A stretch of DNA of 64,000 bases from the NCBI RefSeq assembly GCF_014982805.1, contig NZ_JADCKC010000002.1:682001-746000 (forward strand), in the 5' to 3' direction. The DNA comes from Gemmiger gallinarum (GTDB taxonomy: Bacteria; Bacillota; Clostridia; Oscillospirales; Ruminococcaceae). Of the stretch, positions 38,794 through 47,825 are shown piece after piece; positions within the stretch are counted from its first letter, which is position 1; the number at the start of each line of letters is the position of its first letter. The notes under the pieces are model-generated. The model made no database searches, had not been told where the DNA came from, and saw nothing but the letters and a program-made list of their open reading frames with translations. The translations under genes and the position numbers were made by a program.

Positions 38794-39732
38794 TCAGTCC
38801 ACGGTGCAGAGGGCGGGGCGGGGGTCGGCGGAGGCGTCGGAGGCGTCGGAATCTTCCCCGGGGATGGAATCTTCTTCCTCCCGGGCGTCGGAAACGGTGA
38901 GGATGGGGGCAGGCAGGGTCAGGGGCGGCGTCTCGGCGGCCTCCACCGGGATGCGCACGATGTATTCCAGGCAGCCGTCCCGCTTGCCGCAGGTGGTGGT
39001 GGCGGGAATGCCCTTCTGGGCCATGAGGTCCACGGCGTGCTGCAAAGTGTTGACGAAAAGCCGCACGTCCTTGACCATGGGGGTGGTCTTGCGGCAGGGG
39101 GATGCCTCCCCCGGTGCGGCGGTGAGCATGGTCTCCACCAGCTTGTCGGCTTCCCGGACGCTCAGACCGTCCCGGGCGATTTTCTCCAAAGCTGCGGTGC
39201 GGCGGTTTTCGGGCAGGCGAAGCACCGCCCGGGCGTGACGCTCGCTGAGATGGTTGGCGGTGCAGATCTGCTGCTGTTCGGTGGTCAGGGAGAGCAGCCG
39301 CAGTTTGTTGGCCAGGGCGGGCTGGCTCAGGCCCAGACGGCGGGCGGCCTCGGCCTGGGTGCAGCCCCACAGCCGGATGACCTCCCGGATACCCCGGGCG
39401 GTGTCAAAGGGGTCCAGCTGGCTGCGCTGGATGTTTTCCAAAAGGCCCAGGGCGGCGCTCTCGCTGTCGTTCCAGTCGGCCAGAATGGCGGGCACCCGCT
39501 CCAGCTTGGCCAGACGGCAGGCCCGCAGCCGCCGCTCCCCCGCGATCAGCTGATATTTGCGGATGCCGATGCGCCGCACACTGATGGGCTGCAGCAATCC
39601 GTTTTGCAGAATGCTCACTGCCAGGGCGGCGATCTCGGTATCGTCAAAGGCGGTGCGCGCCTGATAGGGCGACGGCTCAATGGCGTCCACGGGCAGCATG
39701 AGCACCTTGCCCGGCTTTTGCTTTTCCATCAT
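38794..39732 (-). CDS. noc: ParB-like nucleoid occlusion protein Noc
   Basis: 312 aa, second ParB-type protein of the window. It has the ParB/Srx core (VDAIEPSPYQARTAFDDTEI, then AGERRLRACRLAKLERVPAI) and helix-turn-helix (CTQAEAARRLGLSQPALANK), and lies just downstream of rsmG-mnmG, the usual place of noc. The C-terminus is extended and acidic/Ser-rich. The Noc N-terminal membrane helix is not obvious. Start: ATG 39732 (MMEKQKPGK) behind GGAGGGA; the longer frame is unlikely. Could also be a second chromosomal ParB; position favours Noc. Confidence 0.85.
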   Translation of the reverse strand: MMEKQKPGKVLMLPVDAIEPSPYQARTAFDDTEIAALAVSILQNGLLQPISVRRIGIRKYQLIAGERRLRACRLAKLERVPAILADWNDSESAALGLLENIQRSQLDPFDTARGIREVIRLWGCTQAEAARRLGLSQPALANKLRLLSLTTEQQQICTANHLSERHARAVLRLPENRRTAALEKIARDGLSVREADKLVETMLTAAPGEASPCRKTTPMVKDVRLFVNTLQHAVDLMAQKGIPATTTCGKRDGCLEYIVRIPVEAAETPPLTLPAPILTVSDAREEEDSIPGEDSDASDASADPRPALCTVD

Positions 39733-40097
39733 CTTTGGTCCCTCCGTATGGCAAACAAAACGGCCTGCGCCGGTTTTGAAACAAGCAAAACGCGGCGCAG
39801 GCCGGAAGGGTCCTGTACAGTTGGCAAACTCCTCGGTCCCCTTATGCGGAAGCGGTTTCCTTCCCTGCTGCGGGAAAAAGGGCAATCAAAACTTCCGGCG
39901 CAGAGGAGCCGGGCCGGAACTTGAACGGGCGGGTCCGGCGGCAGAACCGGGGATACAATACCCTTTTCTCCGCCGCCTTCGACGGCGGGGCGGCCTGTGC
40001 TGCGTTTTTCAACAAGAAAAGCATAACACAGCCGCGGGCCACCGGCCAGCAAAATCGTTCGCCGGGGTTCGGGGCAAATCGTGGGGTTTCGGAGCTC
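39733..40097. other. Non-coding spacer between rsmG and noc
   Basis: A long hairpin (GGCCTGCGCC 39762-39771 with 39794-39803, continued inward by GGTTTTG/CAAAACG) sits just upstream of noc. I see no gene in the remaining part, which is GC-rich and has short inverted repeats around 39975-40000. Confidence 0.6.
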
Positions 40098-40802
40098 TTA
40101 CAGGGGCTTTTTTGCGATTTTTCCGCCGTTTCTGGGATAAGCGGGCGGAGTTTGCGATATTTTTTCCATGACCAGCAGGCGGCGGGCGCTGCCGTCGGGC
40201 AGGGTGAAGGCCCGGTCATCCGCCGCCCGGCCTCCCAGTTTACGCAGGGCACCCGCGGCCAGGTCCAGCTCGTTGTCGGCATCGGGGCCCTTCATGGCGA
40301 TGAAACGGCCCCCCACCTTCACCAGAGGCAGGCAGTACTCGCACAGCACCGGCAGAGCGGCCACCGCCCGGGCGCTGGCCAGGTCAAAGGCCTCCCGCCA
40401 CTGCTTGCGGGCGGCTTCCTCCGCCCGTTCCCGGACAAACTCCACCCCGGTCAGGCCCAGCTCGGCGCAGACATATTTGAGAAAATCCATCCGCTTGCCG
40501 GTGGGCTCCATGAGGGCCAGCTCCAGCTCCGGCTTGTAGATCTTGGCCACCACGCCGGGAAAGCCTGCCCCGGTGCCCACGTCCACCATGCGGCCGGAGA
40601 CCTCCGGCTGGGCGGCAAAGAGCAGGCTGTCCGCAAAGTGGCGGTCCTCGATGCCCTCGGGGATGGTGATGGCGGTGAGGTTGACCTTTTCGTTATAATC
40701 CACCAGCAGCTGGGCATAGCGGTCCAGCTGGTCCAGCTGGCTGGGGGTGAGTGTAATGTTCCACGTGGAACATTTCTGTGCAAGGCGTTCGCGGTCGATC
40801 AT
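40098..40802 (-). CDS. rsmG: 16S rRNA (guanine527-N7)-methyltransferase
   Basis: 234 aa SAM-dependent methyltransferase (GidB). Visible: KVNLTAIT, the SAM-binding VDVGTGAGFPGVVAKI, EPTGKRMDFLKYV and FDLASARAVAALPVLCEYCLPLV. Its ATG overlaps the mnmG stop (40799-40802), so the pair is translated as an operon in the order mnmG-rsmG. A perfect parS site lies within its first codons and encodes Cys-Ser-Thr-Trp-Asn at residues 11-15. Confidence 0.96.
   Translation of the reverse strand: MIDRERLAQKCSTWNITLTPSQLDQLDRYAQLLVDYNEKVNLTAITIPEGIEDRHFADSLLFAAQPEVSGRMVDVGTGAGFPGVVAKIYKPELELALMEPTGKRMDFLKYVCAELGLTGVEFVRERAEEAARKQWREAFDLASARAVAALPVLCEYCLPLVKVGGRFIAMKGPDADNELDLAAGALRKLGGRAADDRAFTLPDGSARRLLVMEKISQTPPAYPRNGGKIAKKPL
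40757..40772. promoter_or_regulatory. parS: parS site 3, inside rsmG
   Basis: Perfect TGTTCCACGTGGAACA within the coding sequence of rsmG, about 3.8 kb from site 2. Confidence 0.97.
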
Positions 40803-42721
40803 TGGGGTTCCTCCCTGTGGGATGTTTCGGGCGTTTGGGCCGGTTGGGTTTTGGCGGCGCCGTGATGCAGCAGCGCCAGGGACAGCTGGGACAGATCGCT
40901 GGGCGACACCCCCGGAATGCGCCCGGCCTGGGCCAGGGTGCGGGGAAGGATGCGGGCCAGCTTTTCCCGGGCTTCCAGGGTCAGGGTGGTCAAGGGCGCG
41001 TAGTCGAAGTCGGCAGGGATGGCCACCTTTTCGTGGCGCTGGATCTCCCGGATGATGCGCTGTTCCCGGGCAATGTACCCGGCGTAGCGGATCTCGGTCT
41101 CGATGCGCAGGGCCATGGTGGGGGTGACCCCCTCTCCCCTGCCGATGACTTTGGCAATCATCTCATACCGAACCTGGGGACGGCGAAGAAGTTCCTCGGC
41201 GGTGCCGCCGGTTTCCCCGATGTCGGCATCCCCGGCCACAGCCTTCAGGTCGGCCAGCTTCACCTTGGTGGAGGCCAGCCGGGCCAGCTCGGCGTTCTTG
41301 ATGTCCCGGTCGTGGCAGAACACTGCCCAGCGGTCGTCGTCCACCAGCCCGTACTCCCGGCCGATGGGGGCCAGGCGCTCGTCGGCGTTGTCCTGACGCA
41401 GGGAAAGACGGTACTCACTGCGGCTGGTCATCATGCGGTAGGGGTCCATGACACCCTTGGTGACCAGGTCGTCCACCAGCGTGCCCAAATAGCTGGTGTG
41501 CCGGGCCAGAACCAGCTCGGACTTGCCCAGGGCGTGGCGGGCAGCGTTGAGACCGGCCAGCAGCCCCTGAGCGGCGGCTTCCTCGTAGCCGGAGGTGCCG
41601 TTGAACTGCCCGGCGCCGTAGACGCCGGAGACTACCTTGCTTTCCAGGGTGGGCTGCAGGGTGGTGGGGTCGACGCAGTCGTACTCGATGGCGTAGGCGG
41701 GGCGCATGATCTCCAACTGCTCAAAGCCCACAATGGAGTGGTACATGGCGTTCTGCACCGCTTCCGGCAGACTGGAGGACAGGCCCTGCAGGTACATTTC
41801 CTCGGTGTCCTCCCCGCAGGGTTCCACAAAGACGGGGTGGCGCTGCTTGTCCTTGAAGCGGACCACCTTATCCTCGATGGAGGGGCAGTACCGGGGACCC
41901 ACGCCCTGGATCATGCCGCCGTACAGCGGCGAGCGGTGGAGGTTTTCCAGAATCACCCGGTGGGTGTCGGGATTGGTGTAGGCGATGTAGCAGTCCACCT
42001 TGTTGTGCATGGGGGTACGGGTGAGAAAGCTGAAAGGCTGCAGGCTCTCGTCCGGGTCGCCGGGCTGGCGTTCCAGCTTGGAAAAGTCGATGCTGCGGCG
42101 GTGGACCCGGGCGGGGGTGCCGGTCTTGAAGCGGCGTAGAGTGAACCCGTGGGCCACCAGATCTTCGGTCAGGCGGGTGGCGGCGTGCTGGCCGTCGGGG
42201 CCGCCGTCGTAGTGGGCGTCGCCCACAAAGATGCGCCCGCCCAAGGTGGTGCCGGTGGCGATGACCACGCACTTGCAGGCATAGTAGCCGTTCAGATTGG
42301 TGTAGACGCCTGCCACTCGGCCGTCCTGCACGTCGATGCCCACGATCTCGGCCTGGTGGATGTCCAGGTTGGGGGTGAGTTCCAGAGCGTGCTTCATATA
42401 CATATGATAGCGCTTGCGGTCGGTCTGGACCCGCAGGCTGTGGACGGCGGGGCCTTTGCCCCGGTTGAGCATCCTGCTTTGCAGGAAGGTGGCGTCGGCG
42501 GCAATGCCCATGAGGCCGCCCAGAGCGTCGATCTCCCGCACCAGATGGCCCTTTGCGGTGCCGCCGATGGAGGGATTGCAGGGCATGTTGCCGATGAAGT
42601 CCAATGTCAGGGTAAAGACGGCGGTGCGGGCGCCCAGGATGGCTGCCGCGTGGGCGGCCTCGATGCCCGCATGGCCCGCGCCCACGACGATAACGTCGTA
42701 GCTGCCAAGATGATCGATCAA
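40799..42721 (-). CDS. mnmG: tRNA uridine-5-carboxymethylaminomethyl modification enzyme MnmG (GidA)
   Basis: 640 aa FAD protein that with MnmE installs the cmnm5 group at U34 of tRNAs. FAD-binding GAGHAGIEAA at residues 14-23, the GidA signatures GNMPCNPSIGGTAKGHLVRE and GTSGYEEAAAQGLLAGLNAA, and the C-terminal helical domain are present, length normal. Starts MIDHLGSYDVIVVGAGHAG. Unusually, its partner mnmE is not adjacent but lies beyond the R2 repeat and a membrane-protein gene. Confidence 0.97.
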   Translation of the reverse strand: MIDHLGSYDVIVVGAGHAGIEAAHAAAILGARTAVFTLTLDFIGNMPCNPSIGGTAKGHLVREIDALGGLMGIAADATFLQSRMLNRGKGPAVHSLRVQTDRKRYHMYMKHALELTPNLDIHQAEIVGIDVQDGRVAGVYTNLNGYYACKCVVIATGTTLGGRIFVGDAHYDGGPDGQHAATRLTEDLVAHGFTLRRFKTGTPARVHRRSIDFSKLERQPGDPDESLQPFSFLTRTPMHNKVDCYIAYTNPDTHRVILENLHRSPLYGGMIQGVGPRYCPSIEDKVVRFKDKQRHPVFVEPCGEDTEEMYLQGLSSSLPEAVQNAMYHSIVGFEQLEIMRPAYAIEYDCVDPTTLQPTLESKVVSGVYGAGQFNGTSGYEEAAAQGLLAGLNAARHALGKSELVLARHTSYLGTLVDDLVTKGVMDPYRMMTSRSEYRLSLRQDNADERLAPIGREYGLVDDDRWAVFCHDRDIKNAELARLASTKVKLADLKAVAGDADIGETGGTAEELLRRPQVRYEMIAKVIGRGEGVTPTMALRIETEIRYAGYIAREQRIIREIQRHEKVAIPADFDYAPLTTLTLEAREKLARILPRTLAQAGRIPGVSPSDLSQLSLALLHHGAAKTQPAQTPETSHREEPQ

Positions 42722-42789
42722 GATGGTTCGGTCCTTTCGGAGTTTTTTATCGTTTGGTGAGTATGGTTGGAGTTGTGGCTTTTTGGTAA

Positions 42790-43682
42790 ACGGGCGGCGT
42801 TTTGCAGGCCCGGTTTATTTGAGATTTTTATTGGGTAACCCGAGGCGCTTTTTTGGTACGACGCTTCGGGAAAACGTCAAATGTTTTGTAGCCTTCCTTC
42901 TTTCGCCGCCGAAAGAAGGAAGCAAGAAAGGCGCCGCCGGTTTCGAGGCGGCGGCCGCACGACTTGGGGGCTGCCCGCCCCCAAGACCCCCAAAGAGGAG
43001 GTCGAAGGCGGTTTTTCCTAAAAATGAACACAGTACATTTTCTTAACGGAAAAACCGCCTTCTCCATCTCTGAAACGCTGCGGCGTTGGGGATGTGAGGG
43101 AAAACGGGTGTCGAAAAAGAAATGAACCACCCGGTGAAAGCACCGTGGAGGCTTTGCACTGGCCGAAACTTAGAAACGGTCTTGGACGCAATATGGATAG
43201 CTCTCCCCCGGTCAGCCTGCAAGAGCCTGTGTCTGTATAGATGAGGAAAAGCCTTTCTCCCAGGTGTCAGTCTGGGAAAAGCGTGCCCCCAAAAGGAAAA
43301 CGACTGCCTTTTCCCCAGGCGGCGGTCTGCGAGAGCGGACCGCCGCACAAATATGGGAGGCCGGGTGAGCTCTTATCTTGTGATGCACGGGGCACGACCC
43401 ATAGACCGGTTATCTCAAGTTGCAGGAGGCAATTCTCGGCACGACCCACTACTTGCCCCGGGGTTTCTTAAGGGGCCCGCAGGCCCCTTAAGCCGTGCCC
43501 CCCGCCTCGGAACTAGGGGCGGGTTTTTCCGCCGCTTTTTGACCGGTCAAAAAGCGGCAGTCTGCCAACAGGAAATGTTTTCCCGAAGCGTCGCACCTCA
43601 AAAGAGCCTCGGGTTACCAAATAAAAATCTTAAATCAGGGGACCCGAAAGAATCAGACAACCCGGAAGGCGGCCTGTCCCCC
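42790..43682 (+). repeat. Palindromic intergenic repeat, copy R2
   Basis: About 0.9 kb between mnmG and the next gene, no credible coding. Terminal inverted repeats: GGTAACCCGAGGC and ACGCTTCGGG on the left (about 42835-42871) recur inverted on the right (43582-43618). Inside: CTTCCTTCTTTCG hairpin, the GC palindrome with ACTTGGGGGC, an AAGGCGGTTTTTCC/GGAAAAACCGCCTT hairpin (43005-43060), a central region, the near-invariant core (about 43345-43440) and CTTAAGGGGCC/GGCCCCTTAAG. R3 has the same order and orientation. Confidence 0.85.
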
Positions 43683-43730
43683 GCCCCAATGCAACCGCCC
43701 TTCAAACAGGGTCAAAAAGAAACGCTCAAA

Positions 43731-44195
43731 TTACCCCTTCGGCGGCAGAATGCCCTCCGTATCCACCACATAGCGTTTGGGATTGTCCGGGTCGATGTAC
43801 ACCGGCAAAGTGGTGCGTTCACCCAGATAGGGCATGGGATTGTACCAGATGGAATCCGAGTGAAAGACATAGACTTTCTGGGTCTGAGGGTCCAGCCAGG
43901 AACACTGGATGACATAGGGATGCCGCATGTTGACCCGCACCGAGTAATTCAGGGTCACATCGTCGATGTTTGCCTGAATGCGGGTACCGTTTTCCAGCAG
44001 ACGTTTTTCCGTGGCGGCGCGGCGAGACAGGTAGATCACAAAGCTGATGGAAAGGATGAGAAACACCGCCCCAAGACCCACATGGATCATCGGCCAGCGC
44101 AGCCCGGTGGTATAACATACGCCGATGCCCACAGCCAAAAAGACCACGCCGATGATACCGAACACCGCCGCACAGATTTTCAATGCCGTTTTCAT
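43731..44195 (-). CDS. Small membrane protein, DUF3592-like
   Basis: 154 aa. Two membrane helices (about residues 7-28 and 34-58) followed by a soluble domain: ATEKRLLENGTRIQANIDDV, then VRVNMRHPYVIQCSWLDPQT and LPVYIDPDNPKRYVVDTEGI. The pattern of a short beta domain ending in a 'VYIDPxNPxxY' motif is typical of DUF3592-like proteins, whose role is unknown. It lies between mnmE (upstream, 45 bp) and the R2 repeat, on the same strand as mnmE, so it is likely the second gene of that transcript. Confidence 0.75.
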   Translation of the reverse strand: MKTALKICAAVFGIIGVVFLAVGIGVCYTTGLRWPMIHVGLGAVFLILSISFVIYLSRRAATEKRLLENGTRIQANIDDVTLNYSVRVNMRHPYVIQCSWLDPQTQKVYVFHSDSIWYNPMPYLGERTTLPVYIDPDNPKRYVVDTEGILPPKG

Positions 44196-44240
44196 GACAG
44201 GACTCCCCTTCCCTGTTATGGGATTGCTTTTCGGGCGGGC

Positions 44241-45638
44241 TTACTTGCCCACGCAGAAGGTCTCAAACACCTGGTCAATGACCGCCTCGGTGGCGTCCTC
44301 GCCGGTGAGGTCGGCCAGAGCGTGGAGGGCGTCCTCAATGCAGACCCCTGCCGCGTCCAACCCGAACCCGGTATCCACCGCACGGATGGCTTCCCCTACC
44401 GCGTCCCGGGCTGCCGATGCCGCCGCAAACTGCCGGGCATTCACCAGCGCCGCGGCGCCGGGGTCCAGCCGGGCGGTGCCCAGCAATGCCGCCACTGCGT
44501 CGCACAACGGCTTCAGGCTGGCGGCGTCTTTGGCGCACAGCCGCACCGAACTCTTGAAATAGGGCAGCAGCAGGGTTTCGTCAAAGGCGGTATCCTCCGC
44601 TGCCAGGTCCTGCTTGTTGAAGATAGCCAGAGCGGGACGGCCCTGGCACCGCTTGGCCAGCGCCACATCCGCCGCCGTCACCGGCTGCCCGGCGTCGAAC
44701 ACCGCCAGCACCAGCCCGGCTTCCTCCAGCTTTTTCCAGCTGCGGCGGATGCCCTCCGCCTCAATGGCGTCGTCGGTCTCCTCCTCGCTGCGCACCCCCG
44801 CCGTGTCAAACAGGTTGAGGCGGATGCCGGTGTCCCCCAGCAGAACCGCCTGCTCCACCACATCCCGGGTGGTGCCCGCCACCGGCGTCACGATGGCCCG
44901 GTCAAAGCCCGCCAGCAGATTGAGCAGCGTGCTCTTGCCCACGTTGGGGCGGCCCAGCAATACGCAGTCCACCCCGCGGCGCAGCACCGCCCCCGCGCCG
45001 TAATTTTTCAGCCAGAGATCCAGCTTTTCCTTTGCCTGGGAGAGGGTCCGGCGCAGTTCCTCGGGGGCCAGCTCGGGCACATCCTCTTCGGGGTAATCCA
45101 CCCAGGCGGTGAGATGGGCGGCCAGGCCCCGCAAAGACTGCTTGATCTCCTCGGTCTCGGCAGCCAGTCGTCCGTCCAGGGCGCTCTTGGCCAGGGCTGC
45201 CCCCTGCCGTCCCCCCGCCGAGATGATCTCCATGACCGCCTCTGCCTGGGTCAGGCTCATACGGCCGTTTTCCAGGGCGCGGCGGGTGAATTCCCCCGGC
45301 CCGGCCGGAGCTGCCCCCGCGGCCAGCAGGGCTTCAATGAGGGCGTCCGCCATGACGCTGCCCCCATGCACCGACAACTCGATGACATCCTCCCCCGTAT
45401 AGCTGTGGGGAGCCCGGTAAAACAGGGCCACCGTCTCGTCCATCTCGGCGCCGTTCAGCACAAAATGCCCGAAGAGCGCAGTGTAGCCTTTGGCGTCGGC
45501 CACCTTTTTGTTTTTGTGCAGGGGAAGAAACACCTTTTCCGCAATGGAATAGGCATCCGACCCCGACAGGCGCACCACCGCAATGCCGCCCTCCCCGGGC
45601 GGCGTGGCCAGCGCGCAGACAGTATTGCGCAGCAGCAT
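44241..45638 (-). CDS. mnmE: tRNA modification GTPase MnmE (TrmE)
   Basis: 465 aa, partner of MnmG. N-terminal tetrahydrofolate-binding domain (TVCALATPPGEGGIAVVRLS), helical domain, inserted G domain with GRPNVGKST (G1), DTAG (G3) and NKQD (G4), and C-terminal CVGK with the essential Cys. Start ATG 45638 (MLLRNTVCA) follows AAGGAG at nine bases; the frame extends much further upstream without homology. Separated from mnmG by the R2 repeat and a membrane-protein gene, breaking the usual mnmE-mnmG pair. Confidence 0.96.
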   Translation of the reverse strand: MLLRNTVCALATPPGEGGIAVVRLSGSDAYSIAEKVFLPLHKNKKVADAKGYTALFGHFVLNGAEMDETVALFYRAPHSYTGEDVIELSVHGGSVMADALIEALLAAGAAPAGPGEFTRRALENGRMSLTQAEAVMEIISAGGRQGAALAKSALDGRLAAETEEIKQSLRGLAAHLTAWVDYPEEDVPELAPEELRRTLSQAKEKLDLWLKNYGAGAVLRRGVDCVLLGRPNVGKSTLLNLLAGFDRAIVTPVAGTTRDVVEQAVLLGDTGIRLNLFDTAGVRSEEETDDAIEAEGIRRSWKKLEEAGLVLAVFDAGQPVTAADVALAKRCQGRPALAIFNKQDLAAEDTAFDETLLLPYFKSSVRLCAKDAASLKPLCDAVAALLGTARLDPGAAALVNARQFAAASAARDAVGEAIRAVDTGFGLDAAGVCIEDALHALADLTGEDATEAVIDQVFETFCVGK

Positions 45639-46040
45639 CCGAAAAATCTCCTTCGTTCGCGGGATATCTCCCGGCTGCGACAGCCGGGGACAAAAAGACA
45701 TACACACCACTATGATACCACAAAACCCGCCCTGGAACAACGTCCGCCCTCCCCCTCCGGGTCGCGGAAAAAGGAGCGCCATTGTTCCGGGACGGGCTGT
45801 GCCGTGAGGGGACTGCGGCAGAGTGTTCCGCCGCGGGAGTCTGCCTTCTCCACCGGGAAAAAGCTCCCCTGCCGCTCCGGCTACTCTGGTTTGAGCCTGC
45901 GGCCCCCAAAGCTCCGGTCTGACGGGAAAACAGCATCGGCATAAGCACCGTGCATCCCCGGGAAAAGTCCCACACCTGCCGCCAAACTGCAAAATATATA
46001 ACGATATTTCGTTATATATAATGCGGCATGTGGAGGAGAA
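45639..46040. other. Spacer with operator-like palindrome
   Basis: Upstream of mnmE. At 45994-46019 ATATATAACGA and TCGTTATATAT form a perfect 11-bp dyad around TATT, right behind the stop of the thioesterase gene: operator or short terminator. The rest is GC-rich without a gene I can support. Confidence 0.6.
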
Positions 46041-46427
46041 TTACTCCAGTTTTCCCTTTGCTTTTCTCAAAAAGCTCTCGTTTTTGACGATAAACCGTTC
46101 GTGTTCGCCGTCCCCCACTACGCCCTTGGCATCCCGGACTTCCACTTTGAACACCAGTCGGCGGCCGTCAATCTCATACAGCTCAGTTCTGGCGGTGACC
46201 TCCATGCCCACCGGCGTGGCGGAAAGATGCCGCACCCGCAGGGCGGTGCCCACCGTGCCGCAGCCCTCCTCCAGGTGGGGGGCCACGCTCTGCCAGGCGG
46301 CTTTCTCAATAAGGGCGATCATGGCGGGGGTGGCGAATACCTCCAGCTCGCCGCTGCCCAGCTTGGCGGCGGTGGTCTCGGCGGTGACGAGGCAGCGGGC
46401 CTCGCCGGTGATTCCGGTTTGCAGCAT
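46041..46427 (-). CDS. Hotdog-fold thioesterase (FlK-like)
   Basis: 128 aa, single hotdog domain, cytosolic. TTAAKLGSGELEVFATPAMIALIEKAAW matches the fluoroacetyl-CoA thioesterase-like family, including a conserved Thr/Ser near the N-terminus, and the motif VGDGEHERFIV is the C-terminal beta strand. Related enzymes hydrolyse acyl-CoA thioesters; the substrate here is unknown. GGAGGAAC precedes the ATG. Inserted between mnmE and the TraX-like gene, single-gene unit. Confidence 0.8.
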   Translation of the reverse strand: MLQTGITGEARCLVTAETTAAKLGSGELEVFATPAMIALIEKAAWQSVAPHLEEGCGTVGTALRVRHLSATPVGMEVTARTELYEIDGRRLVFKVEVRDAKGVVGDGEHERFIVKNESFLRKAKGKLE

Positions 46428-47020
46428 GGGATGTTCCTCCTTGTGCGTTGTACTGGTGCATTATAGTATGGTATGGTCGCTTCCCTGTCAGTATAGCCCG
46501 ACAAAGCTCCCCTTGCAACTGCTCTTCTCTGCCGGAACAGGGCCGCAGCCCGGGGAAGGAGCCTCCGGCTGCAGGACATGCCCCCATGGCCTGCAGGCAG
46601 CGGAAAGGCTGTTACATTTCCCGTCGTCCGCCCGCTGTAAGGGAAGAAGTTTCTCTTTCTGGAACTGGGGACTCACCCGGAGTTTTCCACAATCAAAAGG
46701 GTCAGACTGCCCCAAAAGGGCTGTTTTTACCCCCAAAAAGGGCTCTTTTTCGGATTTCAACGAGGTTTTCCCCCAAAATCAACGGGTTTTCCACGAGTTT
46801 CAACAGGGTTTTCAACTATTTGTTGAAAACCCTGTTGACGGCCATTGGTCCAACGGTGTATTGTTAAAGAGCCTCTCATACAAAGACTTGAAACAGGGCG
46901 CGACGCCCTCTGCACACCTCTTTTTCCGGCAGAAAAATCCCCGGAGACAACCCGTTTCCGGGACAGCATTTCCCCGGTCGGGGCGGCAGAGTCGGTCCAC
47001 GCTCCCGGAAGGAAGGATCC
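46428..47020. other. Non-coding region with DnaA-box-like cluster and 16-bp hairpin
   Basis: TTTTCCACA 46683-46691 and TTTTCCACG 46797-46805 occur with repeated TTTCAAC strings. At 46811-46826 CAACAGGGTTTTCAAC is perfectly complementary to 46832-46847 (loop TATTT). The composition closely resembles the dnaA-dnaN spacer. No gene; the first 170 bp may hold the divergent promoters. Confidence 0.6.
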
Positions 47021-47752
47021 ATGCCCCAGACTGACCGACCTTTTTCCCGCGACGGCATCAAGCTGGCCGCCATGGCTGCCATGGCCTGCAACCATTTTGC
47101 CATTGCCCTGCTGCCTGCCGGGACCCTGGCTTATGAGGTTCTCACCGATATTGGATATTTTACCGCTGTGACCATGTGCTGTTTTCTGGTGGAGGGCTTT
47201 CGCTATACCCGCTCCCCCAGAGACTACGCCCTGCGCCTGCTGCTCTTTGCCCTGCTGGCCCAGCCGGTGTACGGGCTGGCTCTGGGCATCGGGCAGTTCA
47301 ATATGCTGTTCACCCTGCTGCTCTGCTTCCTCATGCTGTGGGCAAAAGACAGCATCTCCCATCCCCTGCTGCGGGGCGGCGTGATCTTCTGCCTGGCCAT
47401 GGCCACCGCCTTCTGCGACTGGCCGCTGCTGGCCCCCTGCTATACCCTGCTCTTTGCCTGGGCCGGGGAACGGCGGAACCGTCGGGTCATCGCCTATGCC
47501 CTGGCGGCGGCGCTGTTTTTCTGGTTCAACTGGAGCAACTACACCTTTGCAGGGATGGGCGGCGGACAGGCAGTTCTCCACGCGGGACTTTCCTGTCTGG
47601 GCATCCTGGTGTCGGGGGCGGTGGTGCTGCTGGGCTATAACGGGCGGAAATCCGCCTTTGCCATTGCCCATCCCCTGTTTTCCAAGTACTTTTTCTATCT
47701 GTTCTATCCCGCGCATCTGGCGGTCCTGGCAGTCTGCCGTGTGCTGCTGTGA
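47021..47752 (+). CDS. TraX-family membrane protein
   Basis: 243 aa with about seven to eight hydrophobic helices. Start MPQTDRPFSRDGIKLAAMAAMACNHFAIAL and end KYFFYLFYPAHLAVLAV are the TraX family ends (TraX acetylates pilin in F plasmids; chromosomal homologues are of unknown role, perhaps membrane acyltransferases). GGAAGGA lies just before the ATG. Plus strand, unlike the surrounding housekeeping block; no conjugation genes nearby. Confidence 0.88.
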   Translation: MPQTDRPFSRDGIKLAAMAAMACNHFAIALLPAGTLAYEVLTDIGYFTAVTMCCFLVEGFRYTRSPRDYALRLLLFALLAQPVYGLALGIGQFNMLFTLLLCFLMLWAKDSISHPLLRGGVIFCLAMATAFCDWPLLAPCYTLLFAWAGERRNRRVIAYALAAALFFWFNWSNYTFAGMGGGQAVLHAGLSCLGILVSGAVVLLGYNGRKSAFAIAHPLFSKYFFYLFYPAHLAVLAVCRVLL

Positions 47753-47825
47753 CCTCTGCGCGGCTCAGCGCAAAGCCCCGCTGCCCGTTGACTGGCGGGG
47801 CTGAGCGAGAGGAGAAATCATTGTC

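Noticed and set aside
40778-42139. 453-codon plus-strand frame over mnmG
   Set aside because: Antisense to an unmistakable gene.
42790-43682. Group II intron or known giant ncRNA (ROOL, GOLLD, OLE)
   Set aside because: No domain V-like sequence or reverse transcriptase, and no resemblance I can recognise; terminal inverted repeats argue for a different entity. A covariance search would settle it.
43353-45944. Long open frame of 863 codons on the plus strand across R2 and antisense to mnmE
   Set aside because: It joins repeat sequence to the antisense of two genes; the frame is open because of high GC, and its repeat-derived start (MGGRVSSYLV...) recurs only because the DNA is repeated.
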